Below are positions 7,802-16,673 of a stretch of 37,368 nucleotides of DNA, piece by piece. The stretch's first letter is position 1, and each line of letters begins with the position of its first letter. The notes below the pieces were generated by a model. That model did not search any database. It worked only from the letters and a program-made list of their open reading frames with translations, and was not told the DNA's origin. Source of the stretch: an uncultured Lewinella sp. (GTDB lineage Bacteria > Bacteroidota > Bacteroidia > Chitinophagales > Saprospiraceae). The position numbers were made by a program, and so were the translations under genes. The DNA lies in the NCBI GenBank assembly GCA_913057725.1, contig CAJXOS010000054.1:1-37368 (forward strand), given 5' to 3'.

Positions 7802-8599
7802 ATGAACAATAAATCCAGAATAACCTCCATCCTCAGCACCCCCAACCTGGACGCATCCATCACCGGCTGGCCATCTTTTGAGCTATCCGAATTAGAGCTG
7901 GGAGGTGATCTCGATTTTCCGCTGCCAACGGATCTGAGGCTGGGGCATCTGGCAGAGAAGGTGGTCGCTACGCTCATCAAGTCTTCTACAAACTATGAAG
8001 TCCTTTATGAAAATATCCAACTCGTCGAGAATAAGCAGACGATAGGGGAAATTGACTTCATTCTATCATCACCAAACACAGACCGGCTCATTCATGTCGA
8101 GCTAGCGTATAAGTTCTACTTGTACGATCCCAGTATCTCTTCGGAGCTCATCAACAACTGGATCGGGCCGAATAGGAATGATTCTTTGCGGGAGAAACTG
8201 GAGAAAACAAGAAACAAGCAGTTCCCTTTACTCTACCACAAGGCAGCTAAACCACTACTTGATCAGCTAGGGCCAAAGGCCATTTCGCAACAGCTATGCT
8301 TATTGGCTAATCTGTTTATTCCCTATCAATCTGATGCGCATTTTCCCGCTGCCTATCAGAAAGCCATCAAAGGATACTATTTAAGCGTCGAAGATTTTAT
8401 CCGCTTAGACCACTCCCAAAAGACCTACTATTTACCGCAAAAAAGGGAATGGGGAATAGACCCCGCTGAGCATGAAAATTGGGAAGGATTTGATCAGTTC
8501 CACCCTCACATCAATAAAAGCATGGCCCAAAAACAAGCGCTGCTCTGCTGGCAGAAACACGGAGAATCCTATTCTACCTTCTTTATCGTTTGGTGGTGA
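7802..8599 (+). CDS. DUF1853 family protein
   Basis: A 265-residue cytosolic protein without signal or membrane helix. It shows the DUF1853 landmarks: DLRLGHLAEKVVATLIK near residue 44, then TIGEIDFIL (80-88) and HVELAYKFYL (98-107). The spacing of E83-x-D85 and E100-x-x-x-K104 resembles the core of PD-(D/E)xK nucleases, to which DUF1853 has structural similarity in my recollection; activity is not established. The final residues end in IVWW after a tract rich in aromatic residues. It is a single gene, 189 bp after the previous one and 404 bp before the next, so it is not obviously part of an operon. Confidence 0.8.
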   Translation: MNNKSRITSILSTPNLDASITGWPSFELSELELGGDLDFPLPTDLRLGHLAEKVVATLIKSSTNYEVLYENIQLVENKQTIGEIDFILSSPNTDRLIHVELAYKFYLYDPSISSELINNWIGPNRNDSLREKLEKTRNKQFPLLYHKAAKPLLDQLGPKAISQQLCLLANLFIPYQSDAHFPAAYQKAIKGYYLSVEDFIRLDHSQKTYYLPQKREWGIDPAEHENWEGFDQFHPHINKSMAQKQALLCWQKHGESYSTFFIVWW

Positions 8600-9003
8600 A
8601 GTTGCATGAATGAATACCAACTTGGAATAATGGCAATAAGGCCTTGCCTAAGAGTACTCTACTTTACAAAAATTATCATAGTGAACAAAGCCCATGTTTT
8701 ACGGACGCGGATTAGCGCAGATGCCGCGGATTTTTAATTTTTCTCTAGTCGCGTCGCGACTAAGGAAAAGAAATCTGTGCTAATCCGCGTAAATCAGTGT
8801 CCCAATTTGCCTGCTTATCACCACACTAACAAAATAGTAAGGTAGAGTAACCTGGGAGAAACTGAACCCATCTCACCTCCAGATGCAACCCCAACTCATC
8901 TACATGATCTTTAGTAATGGTTAGAAAGAGGTTTGGGAATAGGGTAGTGGTACCTTATTGCTAGCGCTGCTCTTCATTGGTTTTACAGTCATCAATAGTT
9001 ATC
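8600..9003. other. Intergenic region with nested palindrome
   Basis: 404 bp without a supportable gene. It contains the nested palindromic element at 8704-8791 and, further right, the presumed promoter of the propeller protein, in which no clear box was recognised. Confidence 0.6.
8704..8791. repeat. Nested palindromic repeat element
   Basis: Outer arms of 18 bp (ACGCGGATTAGCGCAGAT at 8705-8722, complement at 8773-8790, one mismatch) enclose a perfect 8-bp inner palindrome around a single base (TAGTCGCG-T-CGCGACTA, 8746-8762) with further A/T-rich pairing either side. The whole could fold into one long hairpin. The outer sequence resembles an interspersed motif seen in many environmental Bacteroidota intergenic regions; that comparison is from memory. 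Confidence 0.75.
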
Positions 9004-9960
9004 ATGCAAAAGAAAGTCAGCTTACTACTCCTACTTGCCGGAGTGCTATTTTATCAGAATATCAATGCATCCTCCATTCACGCCTGTTCTCATGTAGGAC
9101 TGCATGAGCATGATTTGGATTCCATAGGTATCACCAATGATGAGCTCAAGTACCTCCAGCAAACTCCGCCCTCCTTGACTCCCGAAAAGTTCGCACCCAA
9201 TGTGGTGTCCACAAAAGACGAGTACGAATTTGGATCGGTCTTCAATAGAGAAGCTACCGAGTTCTTTTACGGGGTCAACGTGGATGGAAAGGACGAAATA
9301 CGGTATTCAAAACTTACGGGAGGATCATGGAGTCAACCCAAAACCTTGCTGGAATATTCTGCCTACGTCTACAATGATCCCTTCCTTTCGCCCGACGAGA
9401 ACCGCTTGTACTTCATTTCTCGACGGGCCATGGACGGTACAGGCGAACCCAAGGACTATGACATCTGGTATGTAGAACGACAAGAAGACGGCTTGTCAGA
9501 GCCAATCAATGCCGGCTCCCAGATCAATTCGAATCAGAATGAGTATTACATCTCCTTCACGCGCAATGGCGACATGTACTTTTCGTCGAATAAGCGAGGG
9601 AATGACTTCGATATCTATACCTCACGGTTCGTCGACGGCGAATTTCAAGAACCCACTCGGCTTGGAGATGCCATTAATACGCCAGCTTACGAAGCAGATG
9701 TATTTGTGGATCTAGATGAATCTTACCTCATCTTTTGTGCGAGAAGAGAGGAAGGCTTCGGTAGAGGCGATTTGTACATCAGCTTCAAGAATCCTGATGG
9801 TTCCTGGACACCCTCTAAGAATATGGGGGAGCAGATCAATACCGAAGGCCACGAACTTTGCCCCTTCGTAAGTAACGATGGGAAGTACCTCTTCTACACC
9901 AGTAACCAGGATATCTACTGGGTGGATGCAAAGATTTTAGAACAGTACCGAGACGAATAG
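9004..9960 (+). CDS. Secreted PD40/WD40-like beta-propeller protein
   Basis: 318 residues from the ATG at 9004; an in-frame TTG at 8977 would add nine residues but places the signal peptide badly. The signal peptide ends near residue 22 (NINAS). The rest (about 60-310) is a TolB-like propeller of PD40 repeats: DPFLSPDENRLYFISRR, YYISFTRNGDMYFSSNKRGNDFDIY, ADVFVDLDESYLIFCARREEGFGRGDLY and LCPFVSNDGKYLFYTSNQDIYWV. Such propellers bind proteins or peptidoglycan-linked partners; no catalytic residue is visible. Free-standing gene between two regions lacking genes. Confidence 0.85.
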   Translation: MQKKVSLLLLLAGVLFYQNINASSIHACSHVGLHEHDLDSIGITNDELKYLQQTPPSLTPEKFAPNVVSTKDEYEFGSVFNREATEFFYGVNVDGKDEIRYSKLTGGSWSQPKTLLEYSAYVYNDPFLSPDENRLYFISRRAMDGTGEPKDYDIWYVERQEDGLSEPINAGSQINSNQNEYYISFTRNGDMYFSSNKRGNDFDIYTSRFVDGEFQEPTRLGDAINTPAYEADVFVDLDESYLIFCARREEGFGRGDLYISFKNPDGSWTPSKNMGEQINTEGHELCPFVSNDGKYLFYTSNQDIYWVDAKILEQYRDE

Positions 9961-10203
9961 GAAGACGGAGAGTACCTCACCTTGAGGCTTAGCGCTCACA
10001 AATGGAGCAGCGCACCTTCCTAAGATTTCAATTCAAAAAAGCACTGATACACTGCCTAAGATGTCATTATCTTTCCCCTATCGCATTTAGGGTAGTGCAC
10101 TTTCATTTTGTCTTATTAGCTTGGCCACTAATTAAAGAAGCACTATCAGTCCAGCCTTACATCTGTAGGACTATGGCATCTATCATTTCTAAACAAGAAC
10201 ACC

Positions 10204-12558
10204 ATGCAAAACGAATTGAAATCCCGCGTTTCAATGCTTGTTTTTGGAATGCTCCTTATGGCGTTCCAGCTAACTGCTCAAACTGAACCCAACCACGGTG
10301 TAAAGTTTGAACAACTAGGGCCAATGCTGGCCTCACCCAATGACTACCGTGGCGCCGACGGAGCTCCTGGTCCGGAATACTGGCAACAGAATGCTGATTA
10401 CGTGATCGAATGTACCCTTGATGTTGAAAATCAGCGACTTGACGGTACGGAGCTAATCACCTACCACAATAATTCTCCGAATACGCTGCGATACATTTGG
10501 CTCCAACTAGACGAGAATCAACACGCCGCGGACGCCGACAATCATAGATTTGAACCCAGCAGTATTTCTCCGGCCATGAGCGAGCAACAATTGCGCTCCC
10601 TAGAACCTTGGAGAGAGCTCGATAAGTTCGGTGTCAATATTGAGGCCGTAACCCGGAAGGATGGTTCCGCATTGGATTATACCATCAACAAAACCATGAT
10701 GAGGATCCTTTTACCGCAGCCGCTTAAATCGGGTGAAAGCTTTTCCTTCAATGTAAAATGGCACTATTACCTAATCGACCGGATCAACTCCGCAAGTTGG
10801 GGACGTGGCGGGTATGAGTTTTTCCCAGATGATGAGAATTACATTTTTACCATGACCCAGTGGTACCCGCGATTGTGTGTCTACAGCGATTTCGAAGGAT
10901 GGCAGAATAATCAATTCACCGGACGTGGTGAGTTCGCCCTGAACTTCGGAAACTTCGATGTGAAGATGACCTTGCCGGAGGATTTCGTGGTCGGTAGTAC
11001 CGGCAATTGCCAGAACTACTCCGAAATGTTGACGCCAGCACAGCTGGACAGATGGAAACAGGCCCAGTCCTCATCCGAGCCAGTAGAGGTTGTCACTTTG
11101 GAGGAAGCAAAAACCATGGAGGGAACCAAAAAGTCTCGGACCATGAAGACCTGGCACTACAAAGCGGAAAATGTCAGAGACTTCGCCTGGACCGCTAGCC
11201 GGAAGTTTATCTGGGACGCTATGAGCTACCCGAATGAAGGAGGGGAGCCCGTGATGTGCATGAGCTACTACGCGAAAGAGGCTTACCCTATTTATCGGAA
11301 GTATTCTACCGAGGCTGTTGCTCACACCTTAAAGACGTATTCTAATTTCTCCATCCCATACCCCTATCCCGTTGCTATCTCTGTTGAAGCAGCGAACGGT
11401 ATGGAGTATCCGATGATTTGCTTTAACCCGGGAAGAGCGGAAGAGGATGGTACTTATACAGAATCCGCCAAGCTAAGCGCCATCTCGGTGATCATCCACG
11501 AGGTAGGGCACAACTATTTCCCCATGATCATCAACAGCGATGAAAGACAGTGGGCCTGGTTTGATGAAGGCATCAACACCTTTGTCCAATACGTGGCGGA
11601 GCAAGAGTGGGATAACAACTACAAGTCATGGGTGGGTGCGCATATGATCGTGGATTATATGTCGCTACCAAAAGACCAACTGGAACCCATCATGACCAAT
11701 ACGGAGAACATCGTCCACTATTTCCCGAATGCCTACCTCAAACCTGCTGCCGCGCTGAACATTCTTCGGGAAACCATCATGGGCCGGGAGCAATTTGACT
11801 TTGCCTTCCAGGAATATTGCCGTCGATGGGCCTTTAAGCACCCTACTCCTGCAGACTTCTTCCGCACCATGGAGGACGCCAGTGGATACGATCTGGACTG
11901 GTTTTGGAAGGGTTGGTTCTACACCACCGACGTGGTAGATATCTCTTTAGACAGCATCAACTGGTACAAGGTCGATCTGGAGAATGATCCGGAAAGAACG
12001 GAGGACACCAGCACCACCAAAGAGGAACCACTGTTCCAGGATATCACCAGAATCCGCAACCGCGAGGAAGGCATGGTTTTCCCCGTTCAGGAAGAGGAGG
12101 CATTACAGGATTTCTACAATGACTACAAGCCGTGGGAAACGGAAGATAGTATCACCACCAGCACCACGCTACTGTATGAAGAACAATTCACCAGAAGAGA
12201 GAAGAAAAAGCAGTTTGGTGATAACAACTATTACGAACTGTTCTTCAGTAACAAAGGTGGTTTGGTCATGCCCGTAATCATCGAGTGGACCTTTGAAGAC
12301 GGTACCACCGAAATCGAGAAAGTACCAGTAGAAATCTGGCGGAAGAACGAAGGCAGTTTCCAGAAAGTCTTTGTGAAGGACAAGGTGGTAACGGCCATCC
12401 GAATCGATCCTTTCAAGGAAACAGCTGACATCGACGAAAGCAATAACAACTGGCCGGTGCGGGAGTTGCCATCAAGATTCGAGGTGTTCAGGAAGCACGT
12501 TCAAAAAGAGCAGCCTAACCCGATGCAAAGGGCTAAGGCAAAGGAAATAAACCCGTAA
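10204..12558 (+). CDS. Exported M1-family zinc aminopeptidase
   Basis: 784 residues. Signal peptide to about residue 26 (FQLTAQ). The N-terminal beta domain (about 50-250) precedes the catalytic domain, which shows the M1 zinc site H432-E433-V-G-H436 followed after 18 residues by the third ligand E455 (WFDEGIN), and upstream the substrate-binding G399-M-E-Y, which replaces the classical GAMEN. The C-terminal 180 residues form a beta-rich domain (VVMPVIIEWTFEDGT-like strands) and end without a T9SS sorting domain, so it is likely periplasmic. It should release N-terminal residues from peptides. A monocistronic gene, followed by a hairpin. Confidence 0.93.
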   Translation: MQNELKSRVSMLVFGMLLMAFQLTAQTEPNHGVKFEQLGPMLASPNDYRGADGAPGPEYWQQNADYVIECTLDVENQRLDGTELITYHNNSPNTLRYIWLQLDENQHAADADNHRFEPSSISPAMSEQQLRSLEPWRELDKFGVNIEAVTRKDGSALDYTINKTMMRILLPQPLKSGESFSFNVKWHYYLIDRINSASWGRGGYEFFPDDENYIFTMTQWYPRLCVYSDFEGWQNNQFTGRGEFALNFGNFDVKMTLPEDFVVGSTGNCQNYSEMLTPAQLDRWKQAQSSSEPVEVVTLEEAKTMEGTKKSRTMKTWHYKAENVRDFAWTASRKFIWDAMSYPNEGGEPVMCMSYYAKEAYPIYRKYSTEAVAHTLKTYSNFSIPYPYPVAISVEAANGMEYPMICFNPGRAEEDGTYTESAKLSAISVIIHEVGHNYFPMIINSDERQWAWFDEGINTFVQYVAEQEWDNNYKSWVGAHMIVDYMSLPKDQLEPIMTNTENIVHYFPNAYLKPAAALNILRETIMGREQFDFAFQEYCRRWAFKHPTPADFFRTMEDASGYDLDWFWKGWFYTTDVVDISLDSINWYKVDLENDPERTEDTSTTKEEPLFQDITRIRNREEGMVFPVQEEEALQDFYNDYKPWETEDSITTSTTLLYEEQFTRREKKKQFGDNNYYELFFSNKGGLVMPVIIEWTFEDGTTEIEKVPVEIWRKNEGSFQKVFVKDKVVTAIRIDPFKETADIDESNNNWPVRELPSRFEVFRKHVQKEQPNPMQRAKAKEINP

Positions 12559-12633
12559 GACGTCAGTTGGCAGTCTCATATAGAGATGGGGCATGCTCGA
12601 ATAGCTGGTAGCTTTTATCAGTGTACTTACAAT

Positions 12634-12683
12634 AAGAGCCTGTTGGAGATTTGCGCTAAAGTGCGGATCGCTAACAGGCTCTT
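12634..12683 (+). terminator. Hairpin after the M1 peptidase
   Basis: Perfect 11-bp arms (AAGAGCCTGTT at 12634-12644 and its complement at 12673-12683) with partial pairing inside the 28-nt loop. The following bases are only weakly T-rich, so intrinsic termination is probable but not certain. Confidence 0.5.
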
Positions 12684-12721
12684 CAATTTATACCTACTCT
12701 GCAACCAAGCTGAAGTGCATT

Positions 12722-12765
12722 TATGAATTGACGTAGTTTGGGATTATCTTGAGGGTTATGTGCAG
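12722..12765 (+). promoter_or_regulatory. Shared upstream element, copy 2
   Basis: 44 bp starting TATGAATTGACG, then AGTTTGGGATTATCTTGAGG and GTTATGTGCAG, 61 bp before the ATG of the serine hydrolase lipoprotein. It matches the element at 5768 over 37 bp with few changes and the one at 18365 over 44 bp. The longer open frame that begins inside it (12749) is therefore not the likely start of the gene. Confidence 0.5.
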
Positions 12766-12826
12766 TCAAGTGCATATGGGTAAACGACTGTTGCCGACAA
12801 CCAAATCACCTACTAAAACAAGCAAA

Positions 12827-14644
12827 ATGAAATCACGACTATTAATCCTTCTATGCCTTGCATCTTTACTATCCTGTGTTGATGAAACCATGAAGCCAGA
12901 ATCGTCCGATGATAAGATTTCAGCAGTAGAATCTAATCTCATTCCACCGGTATACATCGAAGGTGATCCTACCTGGACGCTGGAGGAAAGAATGGAGCAC
13001 TACGGTGTTCCTGGGGTGAGTATCGCCGTAATCCACGATGGAGAAATAGCCTGGACAAAAACCTATGGAACAGTCGAAAAAGACAGTGCGGTTCCTGTCA
13101 CTGAAAATACCCTGTTTCAAGCCGCCTCCATCAGTAAGCCCGTTACCGCTTATGCCGCTTTGGGATTAGTGGAGCAAGGCAAGATTGATTTGAATGCCAA
13201 TATCAACAGCCAGCTGAAATCATGGAGCTTAGGCGAAAATGAGTTTACTGCCAATACCGCGGTCACCCTCAAGAACCTGCTCAACCATTCAGCTGGAACT
13301 ACTGTGCATGGATTTCTAGGGTACAGCCCCGGTCTGCCCGTTCCAAATCTAATACAAGTACTAAACGGTGAGTCACCAGCGAATTCGAACGCAATTGTGG
13401 TAGACAAAACACCAGAGGAGAGCTTCCGCTATTCTGGAGGTGGATACAATGTGGTGCAGCAATTGATGATTGATGTGGAAGGCAAGTCCTTTCCGGAAAT
13501 CATGCACGAACAGGTTCTAAGCCCGCTAGGCATGGACCACAGCACCTTCGATCAACCGCTCGAAGAAGCGCAGTTGAAGCTTGCGGCGACCGGATATCTA
13601 CCCAATGGCGATATGACCACGGGCAAGCGCCACACCTATCCTGAAATGGCCGCCGCCGGACTTTGGACCACCGCCGAAGACCTGGCCAAGTTTGCGCTCA
13701 ATATTCAGCAGACGCTAAAGGGAGAAAGCACGGTTGGTTTGTCGCACGATATGACCGACCAAATGCTTACGCCCTTCGTAGAGGAATTTGTTGGCCTTGG
13801 TATTTTTATCAGCCAAAGAGGAGATCAAGTCTATTTCGAACATGGTGGCTGGAACGAAGGCTTTTCCAGCGAAATGGTGGCCCACAAAGAAGGCGGCTAT
13901 GGTGCGGTGGTAATGATCAATGCCAATCAGCCTGATTTCATTGCCGAACTGATCCGTTCGGTGGCCCTTACCTATGACTGGGCCAATTATTTTCCGAGGT
14001 ACAAGGAATCGGACAGTCCGGTGGGCCTAGATCCAGACATTCTTGGTAAGTACAGCATGCGTGGGTTCGACATCATTGAGGTTGTAGACCGGACCGATCA
14101 GTTGTGGTACAGATATGGTGCAGAAGGAGAGCCGGTTCCGTTCACGCGAATAACGGATAGCACCTTTGTCCTCAGAGATGCGGACGTACTCTATCAGTTC
14201 AAAAGGGACGAGGAGAGCGGTGTGATGAAATTGCTCATGCTGAATTCCCGCAACCACGAGATCGAATCCGAGTATGAGAAGTTGCCAGGCGATGCTGTGC
14301 TGCCTATCGAAATACTTGTTAGTGGCGATTTTGAAGGAGCATTGGAGGCCTATAAGTCCGCTCAGGCAAAGGACGAAAATGACCCTGCCGTCAATGAAAA
14401 CTATTTGAACGGATTGGGGTATCGCTACCTGTTCAATGACAAAAAGGAGTTGGCAAAAGAGATGTTCGCTATTAATATGGCACTTTACCCGGAGAGCTTC
14501 AATGTCTATGATAGTTATGCGGAGGCTTGTATGGAACTGGGCGAAACGGAGCTGGCCATTGAGTACTATCAGAAATCATTGGATTTGAATCCAGAGAACG
14601 ACAATGCTCGGAATCTAATTCAGCGAATGCAGGAAGGAGAATAG
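12827..14644 (+). CDS. Serine hydrolase lipoprotein with C-terminal TPR repeats
   Basis: 605 residues from the ATG at 12827, which gives a correct lipoprotein signal (LASLLSC, Cys17); an upstream in-frame start at 12749 would bury it. The class C beta-lactamase-type domain (about 45-390) has S101-I-S-K104, Y202-S-G and H339-G-G as the three active-site boxes. A DUF3471-like beta domain follows (about 400-490), then about 100 residues of TPR (GDFEGALEAYKSAQ, YPESFNVYDSYAEACMELGETELAIEYYQKSLDLNPEN). This order is known in Bacteroidota peptidase/esterase homologues. It is probably anchored in a membrane facing the periplasm or surface. Substrate unknown. Confidence 0.9.
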   Translation: MKSRLLILLCLASLLSCVDETMKPESSDDKISAVESNLIPPVYIEGDPTWTLEERMEHYGVPGVSIAVIHDGEIAWTKTYGTVEKDSAVPVTENTLFQAASISKPVTAYAALGLVEQGKIDLNANINSQLKSWSLGENEFTANTAVTLKNLLNHSAGTTVHGFLGYSPGLPVPNLIQVLNGESPANSNAIVVDKTPEESFRYSGGGYNVVQQLMIDVEGKSFPEIMHEQVLSPLGMDHSTFDQPLEEAQLKLAATGYLPNGDMTTGKRHTYPEMAAAGLWTTAEDLAKFALNIQQTLKGESTVGLSHDMTDQMLTPFVEEFVGLGIFISQRGDQVYFEHGGWNEGFSSEMVAHKEGGYGAVVMINANQPDFIAELIRSVALTYDWANYFPRYKESDSPVGLDPDILGKYSMRGFDIIEVVDRTDQLWYRYGAEGEPVPFTRITDSTFVLRDADVLYQFKRDEESGVMKLLMLNSRNHEIESEYEKLPGDAVLPIEILVSGDFEGALEAYKSAQAKDENDPAVNENYLNGLGYRYLFNDKKELAKEMFAINMALYPESFNVYDSYAEACMELGETELAIEYYQKSLDLNPENDNARNLIQRMQEGE

Positions 14645-14654
14645 ATGCCACCAT

Positions 14655-14691
14655 AGGACTTGCTTCTTGTATTTAACAGGAAGCAAGTCCT
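14655..14691 (+). terminator. Hairpin after the TPR serine hydrolase
   Basis: A perfect 12-bp inverted repeat (AGGACTTGCTTC at 14655-14666, complement at 14680-14691) with a 13-nt loop, 11 bp after the stop codon. No T-tract follows, so efficiency is uncertain. Confidence 0.5.
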
Positions 14692-14785
14692 TGGTGCAAA
14701 AGAATTTTGCTATTCTTTACACTATTGATTTGGAGAGGGTATAGGAGCAGATTGAAGCCCTTCGGAAATCTAGACCTGTAAACCA

Positions 14786-15418
14786 ATGAGCATTGAGAAA
14801 GCATACAATATCTGGGCCGACCAATACGACACGAATTCCAATAAGACGAGGGACTTAGATCAGCAAGCAACCATTGAAGCACTACGTGCATTCGACTTCT
14901 CCAAAGTCATAGAATTAGGTTGCGGAACGGGGAAAAACACGGTTTCCCTTTTGGAAAAAGCAGATCAGATTATCGGCCTGGATTTTTCACAAGAGATGTT
15001 GAATAAAGCCAAGGCCAAGATTCAGGATGAGCGAGTGGAATTCAGGAAAGCAGATTTGACGGTTGAATGGGAGATAGAAGATGGCTATGCCGATTTGATC
15101 ACTTGTAGCCTGGTATTGGAGCATATTGAAAACCTGGACTTTATCTTTGGGCAGGCTCAGCTTAAGCTAAAAGAGGGCGGAGTTTTCTTTATCAGTGAGC
15201 TTCACCCCTTCAAGCAGTACTCGGGGAGCAAAGCTCAATTTGAAACGGATCAAGGGACAGAAGAACTAGAAACCTACGTTCATCATGTTTCGGAATACTT
15301 GGAGGTAGCCAGGCAGAATGGATTTGAATTGATCGACCTGAAGGAACATTTCGATGAAGAAAGTAAGGTTGGTATACCAAGGCTGATTGGAATTACGCTA
15401 AAAAAGCGGAGCTCGTAG
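14786..15418 (+). CDS. Class I SAM-dependent methyltransferase
   Basis: A 210-residue cytosolic methyltransferase of the small UbiE/Methyltransf_11 type. SAM-binding motif I is VIELGCGTGKNT (41-52), motif II the acidic IIGLDFSQEML, followed by the VEFRKADL and ADLITCSLVLEHIENL segments that line the cofactor site; the LKEGGVFFISELHPF strand fits motif III. The opening IEKAYNIWADQYDTNSNKTRDLD is typical of small methyltransferases acting on low-molecular-weight substrates. The acceptor is unknown. The next gene starts about 50 bp downstream on the same strand, so the two may share a transcript. Confidence 0.9.
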   Translation: MSIEKAYNIWADQYDTNSNKTRDLDQQATIEALRAFDFSKVIELGCGTGKNTVSLLEKADQIIGLDFSQEMLNKAKAKIQDERVEFRKADLTVEWEIEDGYADLITCSLVLEHIENLDFIFGQAQLKLKEGGVFFISELHPFKQYSGSKAQFETDQGTEELETYVHHVSEYLEVARQNGFELIDLKEHFDEESKVGIPRLIGITLKKRSS

Positions 15419-15471
15419 ACGACGAATGAAAAGAGCGATACAAATGATACGGACCACAATACACAATCCGC

Positions 15472-16557
15472 ATGCTTAACAATGAAGTGATATCATTCTA
15501 TGGTTGGTGGCAGTTCTCTGTCTGCCTCTTTGCCTTTGTGGCATTGCTGTCCATTTGGTGGCACATTGGGAAAAAGCAGAACGACTTCGGGCAAGTATGG
15601 TTGGCGCTCTCCGTTCTGTGCTGGAGTATTTCTGGTGCCTTCGAAATCTACTTCATTGAAACCGACATCACCTCCGCTTTTGTCGTAGATGGATGGCGAA
15701 GTGTGTGGTCTTTGCTCAACAGCTTATTCATCTTATTGGCCCTGCCATGGTTTAGGTACATACCAGACCCGATCCGGCATATCATCGAATCCAAGTACTG
15801 GATCTACATTGTGGGCCTACCTTTTCTGTTTTCTTTGCTGCCCACGGTAACGCGCATGGTTTCTGGTGCCGATCTGACGATGATCAATGAACTGGATGTT
15901 TATTACGCCATCTTCACTTTGGGCTTTCTGGGGTATGTGCTCTGGGAATCATTTCTGAAGCGCCGATTGAAGGCCCTGGCTTTCCTATCTCTGGTGTGCA
16001 TTCTGATCACGCTAGTTGCTCAGTTCTACAAGCTCCTTGGGAATGAGATTAACTTGACCTTGTTCTCGGCGATCTTCAAGACTACCTTGATCATGATCTT
16101 CTTTGCCCTGGCCTTGAGCTGGGTGAAGGAACTAGCTGAAAATGTGGTGCCGGGCTCGAACCATCTCCACCTGAAGCTACTGAGGAATAAACTAGCATCG
16201 GGGAAAATTGAGCATCTGGTCTTCCTCAAAGGCTTTCCTGGAGCCGAAAAACGGGAGGTCACCCTAACGCCTGCTTTATTCGAACTGCTCCACAAGTTTG
16301 CGCAACGGAGATTGTCGGATGACGAGTGGCTGGAGATCAAGCCAAAGAACTATGCTGTGTCCGGCAAGACCTTTGATATTAATGACTACAATCAGATCAA
16401 GCGATTGCTGGTAGCATTGTTGGATGGCGTATTCGGAGGAGGGAATTGGTCGACCGAGCACCATCAAAATCCATTGAAAACGGCGCTTTTCGAAATGTCG
16501 GAAAAACGCGACCGGAAGATTCGTTTGAAAATCCCTAAGGATAACATCTCCTTGTAA
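15472..16557 (+). CDS. 7-TM membrane protein with uncharacterised C-terminal domain
   Basis: 361 residues. About seven hydrophobic helices span residues 10-225, with no cleavable signal; the short loops and arrangement recall 7TM sensor modules of the HisK_N type. Residues about 230-361 are soluble, charged and probably cytoplasmic: a REVTLTPALFELLHKFAQRRLSDDEWLEIK stretch, then FDINDYNQIKRLLVALLDGVFGGGNW, and a basic C terminus. I recognise no catalytic kinase, cyclase or HTH motif. Position directly after the methyltransferase suggests possible co-transcription. It could be a sensory or signal-transducing protein; this is inference. Confidence 0.7.
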   Translation: MLNNEVISFYGWWQFSVCLFAFVALLSIWWHIGKKQNDFGQVWLALSVLCWSISGAFEIYFIETDITSAFVVDGWRSVWSLLNSLFILLALPWFRYIPDPIRHIIESKYWIYIVGLPFLFSLLPTVTRMVSGADLTMINELDVYYAIFTLGFLGYVLWESFLKRRLKALAFLSLVCILITLVAQFYKLLGNEINLTLFSAIFKTTLIMIFFALALSWVKELAENVVPGSNHLHLKLLRNKLASGKIEHLVFLKGFPGAEKREVTLTPALFELLHKFAQRRLSDDEWLEIKPKNYAVSGKTFDINDYNQIKRLLVALLDGVFGGGNWSTEHHQNPLKTALFEMSEKRDRKIRLKIPKDNISL

Positions 16558-16673
16558 TTCAATAGGTTGGGCGTCTTTGTCAGTAACCTACTTACCGACA
16601 TTTTTACATCTTTTCCGAAAAAACAATCATTTGAAAGCTCAGGATTAAACATTGCGGTGAAAATCATCAACCA

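Noticed and set aside
10002-10286. 94-residue open frame before the M1 peptidase
   Set aside because: It overlaps the peptidase start in another frame and has no signal or family features.
12749-12826. N-terminal extension of the TPR serine hydrolase
   Set aside because: The ATG at 12827 gives a perfect lipoprotein signal, and the extension begins inside the shared upstream element.
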